In this document: positions 45,224 through 60,826 of the stretch, piece after piece
Layout: each line of letters starts with the position of its first letter
Numbering within the stretch: position 1 is the stretch's first letter
Source of the DNA: Myxococcales bacterium
GTDB taxonomy: Bacteria > Myxococcota_A > Polyangia > Haliangiales > Haliangiaceae
Reading direction: 5' to 3'
DNA: 64,000 bases
NCBI GenBank assembly: GCA_016707895.1
Contig: JADJGV010000010.1
Location: 124,001 to 188,000 of the forward strand
Program-made: the position numbers and the translations under genes
The notes under the pieces: model-generated
What the model was told of the DNA's origin: nothing
The model's input: only the letters and a program-made list of their open reading frames with translations
Databases searched by the model: none

Positions 45224-47173
45224 CTACGGTTGCGCGCAACGGCCGTCGAGGCTGGCGAGGGTCGTCGTCGCGTCGGGGAGCGGGCGATCTGGCGCCGCCG
45301 TGTGGAAGCGCTGGGTCGCGGTGGTGACCGCGCTCAAGGCCTGGTCGCAGCGCCCCGCGCCGGCCCAGCACGCGGCGGCGCCCAACCAGATCCCGCCGAG
45401 GCGCCGGGCCATCGCGGCGTCGGCGTCGCCGGCGAGCGCGCCGTCGACCGACGCCACCCAGCGTTGCACTTCGCCGCAGCGCGGGCGGCTGTGCGGCGTC
45501 ATCCGGGCCTGCAGCTCCAGGCGCTCGAGGCGCTCCACCGCCGAGCCGGTCGAGGGAGGGCAGTACATCAGCGAGAGCCGTCGCGCGTAGCTGTCGGGAT
45601 CGAGGCCGGGCAACGCGCGGACGACGAACGCGCGCAGCCGGGCCTCGCCGTCCCGGCAGCGTCCGCTCGTCAGTTCGCAGCTGGCGCGCGTCTGCGTCAT
45701 CGCGTCGGCCCCGGCAGGATCGATGGCGTCTGCGCGATCGAGGAGGTCGAGGCAGCGCGGGCCGTCGCGATCGACCAGGGCCTGTCCGCCCCCCGCGCGC
45801 AGGCGCCAGGCCTCCATCGCCGGCGCCGTCGGGTCTACGACGGGTGGCGGCGCGTTGGCGGAGCCCACATCCTCGGCGTGGCCCCGGCTGGCGTCGCGCT
45901 GCTCGTTCGCCCAGGTCGCCGACCGCGCGGGCGCATCGACCGCCGGTGCCTGACGATCGGCGACCGCGGCGGCGGTGCCGTCGGCGGTCGCGGCGTCGGC
46001 GGTGGTGGCGCGGGGCGCTGCGGTGCCATCCGCCACGGTGTGGCCATCCGCACGCGTCGCGGGGAGCGGTTCGCGCGCCGGTGGCGTGCCCGCCGCAGCG
46101 ACCAGGACGCCGTCGCTGCGGGTCGAGCGCCAGACGCCGATCGTCGCCAGCGCGAGCGCCCCGGCCACGGCCGGCGCCACGACCCAAGGCCAGCGCCGCC
46201 GCCGCGGCGCCCCCGCCGCGGCAAGGATCGCGAGCAGCACGTCAATCGTCGGAAAGCGTCGATCCGGATCGACGGCGAGGCCGCGCGCCAGCGCCTGCCA
46301 CAACGCGCGCGGCGGCGCGGCCCGCCAGGGCCAGCGCGCCGCCGCGGCGGCCTCGAGCGTGCGGGCGCTGCTATCGGGCGCCGGCCGCTCGCCGAGCAGC
46401 GCCTCGGCCAACGAGACGCAGAGCGCGTACTGATCGGCGGCGGCGCTAGCGAGGCCGCCCGAGCGTTGCTCGGGTGCCATGTAGGCCGGCGTGCCGCCGC
46501 TCGCGCCAGGACTTCCGATGCTCACGGCGAGCCCGAAGTCGCCCAGCCGGGCCCTGCCGTCGGGACCGACCAGGATGTTTCCCGGCTTGACGTCGCGGTG
46601 GGTGAGCCCCTGGGCGTGCATCGCCGCCAGGCCTAGGCCGGCCTGCAGGTACAAGGTGACCCGCTCGCGCCACGACGGCGCGCCGCGCGCGATCCACTCG
46701 GTGGCGGTCGCGCCGGCGACGTACTCGGTGGCGAGAACGATCTCGTCGCCCTCCTGGAAGACGTCGAAGACCACCACCACGTGGGGATGGAGCAGGCGGG
46801 CCAGCGCCCGCCCCTCGTGGAGGATCCGCTGCCGGGCCCCCGTCGCCTCGTCGTCCGCGCGATCGGGTCGGATGCGCTTGAGCGCGACCTCGCGACCGAG
46901 CAACGGATCCCAACCGCGATAGACCACGCCCATGCCGCCGCGACCGGCCTCTTCGATGATCTCGAACCGGCCCAGGCGGCGCACCGCGGGGGCTTGATCC
47001 GCGGGCGCCAGCAGCGCGCCGACCTCGGCCAGGCACGCGCGGCAGGTGCGGCAACCATCGAGGTGGGTCTCGATCGCGCCGCGCGCGTCGTCGCTGAGCT
47101 CACCCTCGATCAGCGCGGTCAGCGCCCGATCGTCGGGGCAGACCTCCGCTGCTGGGTGAGACGCCTCAGCCAT
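45224..47173 (-). CDS. Ser/Thr kinase with N-terminal zinc-finger anti-sigma domain, membrane helix and extracytoplasmic domain
   Basis: A 649-residue protein. Residues 10-60 form an anti-sigma zinc finger (His37-x3-Cys41-x2-Cys44, ETHLDGCRTCRACLAEV). A Hanks kinase follows (about 70-330) with GRGGMGVVY (78-86), Lys99, HRDVKPGN (192-199), DFG (212-214) and APE in YMAPEQ. A transmembrane helix lies at about 328-348. The outer part (350-649) is Ala/Asp-rich, then Cys-containing and helical with TPR-like features. The start overlaps the stop of a sigma-factor gene by 8 bases. The fusion suggests a sensor that binds the sigma factor through its zinc finger and signals by phosphorylation. Confidence 0.88.
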   Translation of the reverse strand: MAEASHPAAEVCPDDRALTALIEGELSDDARGAIETHLDGCRTCRACLAEVGALLAPADQAPAVRRLGRFEIIEEAGRGGMGVVYRGWDPLLGREVALKRIRPDRADDEATGARQRILHEGRALARLLHPHVVVVFDVFQEGDEIVLATEYVAGATATEWIARGAPSWRERVTLYLQAGLGLAAMHAQGLTHRDVKPGNILVGPDGRARLGDFGLAVSIGSPGASGGTPAYMAPEQRSGGLASAAADQYALCVSLAEALLGERPAPDSSARTLEAAAAARWPWRAAPPRALWQALARGLAVDPDRRFPTIDVLLAILAAAGAPRRRRWPWVVAPAVAGALALATIGVWRSTRSDGVLVAAAGTPPAREPLPATRADGHTVADGTAAPRATTADAATADGTAAAVADRQAPAVDAPARSATWANEQRDASRGHAEDVGSANAPPPVVDPTAPAMEAWRLRAGGGQALVDRDGPRCLDLLDRADAIDPAGADAMTQTRASCELTSGRCRDGEARLRAFVVRALPGLDPDSYARRLSLMYCPPSTGSAVERLERLELQARMTPHSRPRCGEVQRWVASVDGALAGDADAAMARRLGGIWLGAAACWAGAGRCDQALSAVTTATQRFHTAAPDRPLPDATTTLASLDGRCAQP

Positions 47174-48074
47174 CGGACTCGCTCCCACCGAGCAGGCGCG
47201 AGATGCTGGCGTCGAGCTGGCTGTCGACCAGGCGGATGATGCTGGTGAGCTCCTCGTCGTCGATCGCCAGCGCCGCCGCCAGCACGTCGCGGGTCCGGCG
47301 CAGCAGGGCGTCGCGGGCCCGGCCGATCCGGCGCGCCGCGGTCGCACGGTGGACCCCGAGCACCGCGCCGACCTGGTCCACGGACATGGCCCGGACCATC
47401 GCCAGCCGGAGCACGAGCCGCTCGCCTGCGCCCAGCGAGGCCACCGCGGCGGCGAAGGCGCTGCGAAAGGCGGCGCGGTAGTGGGCCTTGAGGAAGCCAA
47501 GCTCGAGGTCCGCGGTGCGATCGGGCAACGCGGCCAGGGTGTCGGCGTCGACCGCGGTCGGCACCGCAGCGTCGCCACGACGGGCGTTGAGGAAGGCGCG
47601 CACCGCCGTGACCCGCAGCCAGTTCTCGAGGAACCCGCGGCCGGCGTAGTCGGCGATCCGGGCCGGCCGGGCGCGGCCGACGAACAGGTGCTCGCGGAGC
47701 AACTGGCGCAGCTCGTCGCGCTGCTCGGCGCTGCGCGCGAAGCGAGCCACCACCGCGCCGATCACCGGGGCCAGGTGGCGCTCGAACGCCGCGATCGCCG
47801 CGGAGTCGCCACGGGCGCAGGCGGTGGCGAGGTACAGGTCGGGGCCGTGTAGCGCAGCGATCGCCTCAGCGGTTCGCGCGGGTGCCGCGTCGAGGTGCGC
47901 GAGCACCGCCTGCCGGAACGGCGCCTCGTCGAGCGTCAGCGTCGGCCACGCGGCCCGGCTGGTGCGGACGAACTCATCGAGACGACGTTCGAGGTCGTCG
48001 GGCGCTCGCTGGCCTGGGGCGGCCTCTGCCAGCGGCGGGGGCGCCGCGTCAGCACGCTCGCGCTCGAACTTCAC
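47166..48074 (-). CDS. Myxobacterial-type RNA polymerase sigma factor
   Basis: A 302-residue sigma-70-family protein. The C-terminal 150 residues hold region 2-like (ENWLRVTAVRAFLNARRGD) and region 4 (SLGAGERLVLRLAMVRAMSVDQVGAVLGVHRATAARRIGRARDALLRRTR). The N-terminal half is a family-specific helical extension. This layout matches the Myxococcales-specific sigma family (gmx1 type) found beside zinc-finger kinases. I chose GTG 48074 because TATCTA lies 7 bases before it; a longer frame from GTG 48095 adds 7 residues. It overlaps the downstream kinase gene. Confidence 0.82.
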   Translation of the reverse strand: MKFERERADAAPPPLAEAAPGQRAPDDLERRLDEFVRTSRAAWPTLTLDEAPFRQAVLAHLDAAPARTAEAIAALHGPDLYLATACARGDSAAIAAFERHLAPVIGAVVARFARSAEQRDELRQLLREHLFVGRARPARIADYAGRGFLENWLRVTAVRAFLNARRGDAAVPTAVDADTLAALPDRTADLELGFLKAHYRAAFRSAFAAAVASLGAGERLVLRLAMVRAMSVDQVGAVLGVHRATAARRIGRARDALLRRTRDVLAAALAIDDEELTSIIRLVDSQLDASISRLLGGSESDG

Positions 48075-48232
48075 GGGCCGATAGATAGCACGCACCGGGC
48101 GGCCGAGGCCGGGCCCCCCCCCCCGCGGCCGCGCAGGGTGGGCGACGGCGCCGCGGCGCCCATCGCGCAGCCACGACGGCGACGCCGACGGGCCGTAGCA
48201 TCGCGTTCGCGGCGCGGTACCATCGGGCCGCG

Positions 48233-49375
48233 ATGGCCTACCTGTTCGAGACCGATGAGCACGCGGCGCTGCGGACCCAGGCGCGGCGGTTCGCGCTGGC
48301 CGAGCTCGCGCCCCACGCCCACCGCTGGGACGAGGCCGAGGAGTTCCCGCGGACGCTCTACGGCGACCTCGCCGCCGCCGGGCTGATGGGCGTCGGCTAC
48401 CCCGAGGCGGTCGGCGGCAGCGGCGGCGATCTCGGCCACGTGCTGGCGGTCTCCGAGGAGCTGGTCGTCGCCGGCACCTCGGTGGGCGCGGTGGTCGGCC
48501 TCGGCAGCCACGGCATCGCCGCGCCGCCGATCGTCAAGTTCGGCACGCCGGCGCAGCAGCAGCGGTTCGTCGCGCCGGTGCTGGCCGGCGCGCAGGTGTG
48601 CGCGCTGGCGATCACCGAACCCGGCGGCGGCTCCGACGTCGCCGGGCTCGCCACCCGCGCGGTGCGCGACGGCGATGACTACGTCGTCACCGGCAGCAAG
48701 ACCTTCATCACCTCGGGCGTGCGCGCCGACTGGGTGCTGGCGGCGGTGCGCACCGGCGGCCCCGGCCACGGCGGCATCTCGTTCCTGGTGATCGAGCGCG
48801 GCACGCCCGGCTTCCACGTGTCGAAGAAGCTCAAGAAGACCGGCTGGTGGGCGTCGGACACCGCCGAGCTGGCGTTCGACGGCTGCCGGGTGCCGGTGGC
48901 CAACCGGATCGGCCCCGAGCACGGCGCGTTCCCGATGATCACCGCCAACTTCGCCAACGAGCGGCTGATGCTCGCCGGCCAGTGCGTCGCGATCGCCGAG
49001 CTGGCGTACCGCGAGGCCCGCCGCTACGCCAAGGAGCGGATCGCGTTCGGCAAGCCGATCGCCGGCTTCCAGGTCATCCGCCACAAGCTGGCCGACATGG
49101 CGACGCAGCTCGCGGCGGCGCGCGCGCTCACCGGCGAGGCGGCGGCCCGGGTCATCCGCGGCGAGTTCGCCCCCGGCTTGTGCGCGATGGCCAAGAACGC
49201 CGCGACCGACATGGTGGTGGCGGTGTGCGACGCCGCGGTGCAGATCTTCGGCGGCGCCGGCTACATGCGCGAGACCACCGTCGAGCGGCTGTACCGCGAC
49301 GCCCGGCTGTACCCGATCGGCGGCGGCACCCGCGAGATCATGAACGAGATCATCTCCAAGACCGAGGGCTACTGA
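48233..49375 (+). CDS. Acyl-CoA dehydrogenase, isovaleryl/long-chain type
   Basis: A 380-residue FAD enzyme that oxidises acyl-CoA to enoyl-CoA. Family motifs are ALAITEPGGGSD (124-135), GSKTFIT (154-160), and RYAKERIAFGKPI. The usual catalytic Glu site near the C-terminus is Gly (YPIGGGTREI), but Glu243 in NERLMLAG occupies the position used by isovaleryl-CoA and long-chain dehydrogenases. With the methylcrotonyl-CoA carboxylase-type genes downstream, isovaleryl-CoA (leucine degradation) is the likely substrate. TACCAT ends 9 bases before the ATG. Confidence 0.9.
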   Translation: MAYLFETDEHAALRTQARRFALAELAPHAHRWDEAEEFPRTLYGDLAAAGLMGVGYPEAVGGSGGDLGHVLAVSEELVVAGTSVGAVVGLGSHGIAAPPIVKFGTPAQQQRFVAPVLAGAQVCALAITEPGGGSDVAGLATRAVRDGDDYVVTGSKTFITSGVRADWVLAAVRTGGPGHGGISFLVIERGTPGFHVSKKLKKTGWWASDTAELAFDGCRVPVANRIGPEHGAFPMITANFANERLMLAGQCVAIAELAYREARRYAKERIAFGKPIAGFQVIRHKLADMATQLAAARALTGEAAARVIRGEFAPGLCAMAKNAATDMVVAVCDAAVQIFGGAGYMRETTVERLYRDARLYPIGGGTREIMNEIISKTEGY

Positions 49376-50734
49376 TGATCGACCGGCTACGCGCCGCGAT
49401 CCCGCCGGCGATCGTCGCCGGCCTCGCCATCGCGCTGGTCGGCGACACGCCGCGGCGCTGTACCAGGCCCACCTGATGTCGGCGCGCGACGTCGACGCGG
49501 CCCGCGGCGGGTTAACGCGCTCGGCCTGGGCTCGCTCGCGCTGTGGCTGACCGTGACGCTGTCGATCGCGCTCGGCCTGGGCGAGCTGAGCAGCCGGCTG
49601 CGCGGCAGCGCGCAGACGCTGCTGGTCCTCGCGACCGCGGTCGCGGCGATGGCGATGGCGCGCCCGCTGATGGCCATCTACGCCACCTACGTCGACCGCC
49701 CCGACGGCAAGTGGCTCCGCGACTACTTCCTGTGGAGCGGGCGGGTGTCGGCGCTGCTGTGGCTCGCCTCCGCCGGGTGCATGGCCGCGGTGCTCGCGCG
49801 CCGCGGGCCGGTCGGCGTCGCGGTCGCGGCGGCGCTGGTCGTCACCACCGCGATCACCCACCCGTTCCGCACCGTCGCCGAGTGGACGACGTTCGAGCAC
49901 GGCCACGTCTGGGCCACCGCCGTGCTCGCGATCGTCTATCAATGGAGCTACGTCGCGGCGTTCGCCGCCGCGGTCTACCTGATCGGCCGGGACGCCGCCC
50001 CCGTGCCCGCCGAGCCGGTGCGCCTGGTCACCGGCCTCGAGCGCATCGGCACCGCGCTGGTGGCGCGGGTGGTGCTCGCGATCGGCGTCGCGACCTTCAC
50101 GATGATGGCGATCGGCGCCAAGTCGCCCGGGCTGGGCAAGCTGCTGGTCACCGTCGGCCCGGTGGCGCTCCTGGCCACCGCGATCGCGCATGTGTCGGGG
50201 CTGTTCACCGCCGCCCGCGACGGCGCCGGGCCGCGGCTGCGGCTGGTCGGCGCCGGCGCGCTGACGCTGTGGTCGATGACCGCGACCGCGTGCCAGGCGG
50301 TGGCCGCCTACCGGGTCGCGCGCGATCGCTGGTCGCGCGGCGACATGGACTCGTGGGAGCGCGATCGCTTCGAGGCCGTGGCGTCCGCGCTGCCCAACCT
50401 GATCCCGCTGATCGCGCTGGCCGGCCTGCTGCTGTTGCTGTCTGCGATCGCCAGCGTCCGCGCGCGCCGCCCGGCCGTGGCCGCCTCGACGCCCGGCGCC
50501 GCCGCGCTGTGGCTGGTGGGCGGCACGCTGGCCGCGCTGTTCCTCCAGCGCTACGCGCTCCGCAACGTCCACGACGTCGGCGAGTTCGTGATGCTCACGC
50601 TCCTGGTCGCGACCGCCAACGTGATCGCGACGATCGCGGTGGCGCGCTGCTGCCACCAGACCGCCTGGGCGTTCCGCACGCTCGACCCCGACGCGCTGCC
50701 GCCGGCCCGCGTCGTCGACCGTAACCCGATGTAA
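49375..50734 (+). pseudogene. Polytopic membrane protein with two single-base losses
   Basis: Starts ATG 49375 overlapping the dehydrogenase stop (TGATG). The frame MIDRLRAAIPPAIVAGLAIALVG changes near 49452 to ALYQAHLMSARDVDAARGG and again near 49513 to NALGLGSLALWLTVTLSIALG, which then stays open to the stop at 50732-50734. Restoring one base at each point gives 453 residues with about ten transmembrane helices. The second loss lies in a GGG run. I recognise no family. Conserved-looking polar residues in helices (THPFRTVAEWTTFEHGH, CQAVAAYRVARDRW) suggest a transporter or heme protein rather than a filler. Likely an assembly error; position inside the acyl-CoA cluster suggests a linked role. 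Confidence 0.65.
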
Positions 50735-50785
50735 GCCGGCCCGCGGCCGGGAGCCGCGGCGGCTTGCTGGTAGAGTGGGCTGCCC

Positions 50786-52399
<1,614 letters not shown>

Positions 52400-52415
52400 T
52401 GCGAAAGCCTCGACG

Positions 52416-54422
<2,007 letters not shown>

Positions 54423-54458
54423 CTGGCGCGCGCCGCGCCGCCGCGGCAAGCTCGACCG

Positions 54459-57116
<2,658 letters not shown>

Positions 57117-57246
57117 CCCGGCGAGATCGCCCGCAACCGCCGCACGCGCGCCGGCGTGCCCGCGCAAGGGGTGCGCGCATCGCCGCGCCAGCCACCGCAC
57201 GACGCGATCGTGGCCGGTGTGGCGCTTGCTACGTCGGACCGACGGG

Positions 57247-57519
57247 ATGCCAGCGATCGGAGACGCCATGGCCACGCGCAACCCGTCCGACCTCTCGACG
57301 TGCACGCTCCCCGAGCTCCTCCGCGGCGGCGACTGGGCCGGCGCCGAGGGGTTCGAGGGCACGCTGGCGACCATCGCCCGCCAGCTGGCCGCCCGCTCGC
57401 CGCCCGCGCACCGCGGCGAGCTGCACGAGGTCGCGCGGCTGTGCGCGACCGACATGAGCGCCGCCACCGTGATGTGGAACCTGGCCACCGCGTCGCTGCG
57501 CGGGCGCGCGCGCGGCTAG
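57247..57519 (+). CDS. Small hypothetical protein
   Basis: A 90-residue soluble protein from ATG 57247, or 83 residues from ATG 57268, which has GGAG 6 bases upstream. TACGTC lies 11 bases before 57247. The sequence ([53 protein letters not shown]) shows amphipathic helices but no known motif. It lies alone between the aminopeptidase and the fused ABC ATPase genes. Codon usage is like its neighbours, with strong G/C at third positions, so it is probably real. Confidence 0.55.
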   Translation: MPAIGDAMATRNPSDLSTCTLPELLRGGDWAGAEGFEGTLATIARQLAARSPPAHRGELHEVARLCATDMSAATVMWNLATASLRGRARG

Positions 57520-57543
57520 CCCACCCCCTGAACGGTGCCACCG

Positions 57544-59139
57544 ATGGACCCCGCGCCGCGCCCGAACCGTCTCCTGCCGGGGGTCACGCGGTGGCCGCTC
57601 GACCCCGCGCGGCCGGTCATCGAGCTGCGCGACGTGTGGCTGAGCCTCGGCGACCGCCCGGTGTTCCGCGGGCTCGACCTGCGGATCGTGCCCGGCGAGG
57701 TCACCGTCATCCTCGGGCGCAGCGGCTCGGGCAAGACCACGCTGCTCAAGCTGATGATGGGGCTGGTGCGGCCCGATCGCGGGCAGGTGCGGGCGTTCGG
57801 CCGCGACCTGGCGACGACCTCGCCGGTCGAGCTGCTGGCGCTGCGCAAGCGGATGGGCATGCTGTTCCAGAACTACGCGCTGTTCGACGCGCTGACGGTC
57901 GACGCCAACGTCGGCTTCGCGCTGGCGCAGCACACCGGGCTGCCGCGGCGCGACGTGACCGCGCTGGCCGACGGCCTCCTCGACGTGCTGGGGCTGGCCG
58001 GCAGCGAGCACCTGCTGCCGGCGGCGCTGTCGGGCGGCATGAAGAAGCGGGTCGGGCTGGCGCGCGCGCTGGTCGCCGACCCCGAGGTGGTGTTGCTCGA
58101 CGAGCCGACCACCGGCCTCGATCCGCTGATGGTCGAGCAGGTCGACGCGATGATCGCGCTGGCCCGGACCCGCTACCAGACGACCGCGGTGGTCATCAGC
58201 CACGACCTGGCCAGCACCCGCCGCCTGGCCGACCGCGTCGGGTTCCTCGCCGACGGCAAGCTCGGGTTCTACGGCACCTACGCCGAGCTGCTGCGCTGCC
58301 AGCTCCCGGCGGTGGTGGCGTTCCTCGACGGCGCGCGCACGTCGCGGCTGACCGCGGGCGACGCCGTCGCCGCGCCCGGGCCGACCCCGGCGAGCGGCCC
58401 CGCGGTGATCACGCTGGCCGACGTCCACAAGCGGTTCGGCGCCAACCCCGTGCTGCGCGGCGTCGATCTGGCGATCTGCCCACACCGCATCACCGTGCTG
58501 ATCGGGGCCAGCGGCTCCGGCAAGTCGGTGATCGTCAAGCACGTGTTCGGCCTGCTCCGGCCCGACCGGGGCCAGGTCCGGGTGTTCGGCGAGGACGTCG
58601 CCGCGATGGACGACGTGGCGCTGGCGCGGATGCGGCGCCGGCTGGGGCTGGTGTTCCAGCACGCGGCGCTGCTCGACTGGTTGTCGGTCGCGGACAACAT
58701 CGCGTTCCCGCTGGTGGAGCACGGCGACCTCGGCCCCCGCGCGCGGCGCGCCCGGGTCGATGAGCTGTGCGAGCGCCTGCACCTGGGCGCGCTGCGGCGG
58801 CGCCTGCCGGGCGAGCTCTCGCTCGGCGAGCGCAAGCGGGTCGCGCTGGCCCGCGCCGTCGTGGCCAAGCCCGACGTCGTGATCTACGACGAGCCCACCA
58901 CCGGCCAGGACCCGGTGCTCACGCGCGAGATCGACGAGCTGATCCAGCAGATCCAGCAGCAGCTCGGGATCACCACGCTGGTGATCAGCCACGACATGGC
59001 CTCGACCTTCCGCATCGCCCACGCCATCGCGATGATCCACGAGGGGCGGATCATCGCGACCGGCACGCCCGCGGAGGTGCTGGCCAGCCCCGACCCGCGG
59101 GTCCAGCACTTCATCCACGCCGGCGCGGTCGACGCCTGA
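57544..59139 (+). CDS. Fused double ABC ATPase, MlaF-like
   Basis: A 531-residue protein with two MlaF-type nucleotide-binding domains in one chain. Domain 1 (about 25-265): Walker A GRSGSGKTT, signature LSGGMKKR, Walker B VVLLDEPTTGLDP, His in VVISHD. Domain 2 (about 278-525): Walker A GASGSGKS, signature LSLGERKR, Walker B VVIYDEPTTGQDP, His in LVISHD. The second signature has Leu for the first Gly. MlaF proteins drive phospholipid transport across the envelope as homodimers, so this is a pre-fused, possibly asymmetric dimer. No MlaE/MlaD genes are adjacent. Start chosen at ATG 57544; GTG 57535 is an alternative. Confidence 0.85.
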   Translation: MDPAPRPNRLLPGVTRWPLDPARPVIELRDVWLSLGDRPVFRGLDLRIVPGEVTVILGRSGSGKTTLLKLMMGLVRPDRGQVRAFGRDLATTSPVELLALRKRMGMLFQNYALFDALTVDANVGFALAQHTGLPRRDVTALADGLLDVLGLAGSEHLLPAALSGGMKKRVGLARALVADPEVVLLDEPTTGLDPLMVEQVDAMIALARTRYQTTAVVISHDLASTRRLADRVGFLADGKLGFYGTYAELLRCQLPAVVAFLDGARTSRLTAGDAVAAPGPTPASGPAVITLADVHKRFGANPVLRGVDLAICPHRITVLIGASGSGKSVIVKHVFGLLRPDRGQVRVFGEDVAAMDDVALARMRRRLGLVFQHAALLDWLSVADNIAFPLVEHGDLGPRARRARVDELCERLHLGALRRRLPGELSLGERKRVALARAVVAKPDVVIYDEPTTGQDPVLTREIDELIQQIQQQLGITTLVISHDMASTFRIAHAIAMIHEGRIIATGTPAEVLASPDPRVQHFIHAGAVDA

Positions 59140-59246
59140 CGTCGGCCGCAAAGCGTGCGGCGCCGCGCGCCCCGGGCGCAAGCAGCGCGCGCGCAGGCCG
59201 CGGGGGCGGCGCCGTCGCTGGCCTCGGGCTTGCGTCGCCGGTGGTC

Positions 59247-60770
59247 ATGCCGGCGCTCCGCGCTCGCCCCTCGCCGCGTTCGCGCGGGCTGGCGCTGGTA
59301 GTGGTCGCGACCTTCGCCGCCGGCGCGCTGCGCGACTCGCCGCTGGATCGCCCCACCGACGCCGCGTGGCCGGCGGTCAACCAGTGGGACGCGCGCCTCG
59401 AGGCCGAGTACGCCGAGTTCGTCGCGCGCCTCGGTGACGCGGTCGAGGCCCGGCGCTGCCACCGCCTCGCCGCGTGCCTGCGCGATCCCACGGCCAACCT
59501 CACCTACGAGCCGGCGGTCGACGCCACGCTCGACCTCCACCTCGACTGCGCCGACCTGCCGTACGTGCTGCGCGCGTACTTCTCGTTCAAGCGCCGCCTG
59601 CCGTTCGGCTTCGTCGCCGGCACCCGCGGCGAAGGCCGCGATCCCCGCTACGCCGTCGGCATCGCGCCCACCAGCTACCGCACCTGGCGCGACTACCCGA
59701 CCCCACGCGCGCTGCTGCGCGGCGTGGTCGGCCAGGTGCACTCGGGCATGTACCGCATGGCACCGGGCGTCGAGGGCAGCGACTTCTACCCGCTCCGCGT
59801 CGCGCCCGGCGTGGTCCGCCCGGGGGCGATCTACTACGATCCCAACGGCCACGTGCTGGTGGTCGCGCGGGTGCGCCCCGACGGCGCGGTCTACCTGATC
59901 GACGGCCACCCCGACGGCAGCCTCACCTGGAAGCGGTTCAGCGCCGCGTTCGCGATCGGCACCGCGCGGCTCGGCGGCGGCTTCAAGGCGTTCCGGCCGC
60001 TGCGGCTGGTCGGCGCCGAGGTCACGCGCGCGACCAACGCCGAGCTGTCGGACTTCGACGGCGTCGGCCAGTACGCGCGCCGCGACGACCCGGGCGGGCC
60101 CGACGGCGGCGGCTACCACGCGTGGGTCCGCACCGCGCTCGCGCAGACCGGCGTCGCAGTCGATCCGTTCGTCGAGTTCCGCGAGCAGCTCGAGGCGATC
60201 TGCGGCGACATCGGCGATCGGGTCGCCGCGGTCGAGGCCGCGGTGGCGGCCGGCCTCCCGACGCGCCCGCACCCCGACGCGCTGCCCGACAACATCTACG
60301 GCACCGAGGGCGACTGGGAGGTGTACTCGACGCCATCCCGCGACGCGCGGCTCAAGGCCGCGGTCCGTCAGCTGCGCGCCTTCGCCGACGGCGTCGCCAC
60401 CAGCGCGATCGGCACGCTGGTGCTGCGCGCGCTGTGGTGGCAAGCGGGGGCGTCCGCGCCGTGCCAGTCCAGCTACCGCGACTCGTCGGGCCGGCCGGTC
60501 GCGTTGGGGCTCGACGCGGTCGTCGATCGCCTGTTCGCGCTGTCGTTCGACCCGTACCACTGCCCCGAGCTGCGCTGGGGCGCGCCCCTTGGCTCGAGCG
60601 AGCTCGCGAGCTGCCCCGACGATGATCGCAAGCGCAGCTGGTACGACGCCGAGCGTCGGCTGCGTTACCGGATCGATCGCGCCTATGGCGTCCCGACCAC
60701 GCTCGACGACGGCCCCGACCAGCCGCCCGACGTCGATCCGCGACGCGCGTTCATGCGCCGCGCGCCGTGA
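59247..60770 (+). CDS. Exported protein with papain/NlpC-P60-like cysteine site
   Basis: A 507-residue protein. A short hydrophobic N-terminus (about 14-27) suggests export. Residues 95-225 show a Cys-His-Asp pattern of the papain/transglutaminase fold: Cys101 in LDCADLPYVLRAYFS, His202 in PNGHVLVVARV and Asp219 in YLIDGHPDG. The rest (to 507) matches nothing I recognise and contains several Cys (CQSSYRD, YHCPELRW, ASCPDDD). It is probably an envelope-acting hydrolase or cross-linker, though the catalytic call is an inference from the motif. It is a single gene following the ABC ATPase after 107 bases. Confidence 0.7.
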   Translation: MPALRARPSPRSRGLALVVVATFAAGALRDSPLDRPTDAAWPAVNQWDARLEAEYAEFVARLGDAVEARRCHRLAACLRDPTANLTYEPAVDATLDLHLDCADLPYVLRAYFSFKRRLPFGFVAGTRGEGRDPRYAVGIAPTSYRTWRDYPTPRALLRGVVGQVHSGMYRMAPGVEGSDFYPLRVAPGVVRPGAIYYDPNGHVLVVARVRPDGAVYLIDGHPDGSLTWKRFSAAFAIGTARLGGGFKAFRPLRLVGAEVTRATNAELSDFDGVGQYARRDDPGGPDGGGYHAWVRTALAQTGVAVDPFVEFREQLEAICGDIGDRVAAVEAAVAAGLPTRPHPDALPDNIYGTEGDWEVYSTPSRDARLKAAVRQLRAFADGVATSAIGTLVLRALWWQAGASAPCQSSYRDSSGRPVALGLDAVVDRLFALSFDPYHCPELRWGAPLGSSELASCPDDDRKRSWYDAERRLRYRIDRAYGVPTTLDDGPDQPPDVDPRRAFMRRAP

Positions 60771-60826
60771 GCGCGATGGCGAGGGCCGCCGGCCGCGTCG
60801 GCATCGCCCTTGCTTGATGTGGGGGC

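Noticed and set aside
48109..48124. Poly-C run before the acyl-CoA dehydrogenase gene as a phase-variation tract
   Set aside because: It lies between divergent genes, outside coding DNA, and is not placed between clear promoter elements. A single homopolymer is weak evidence.
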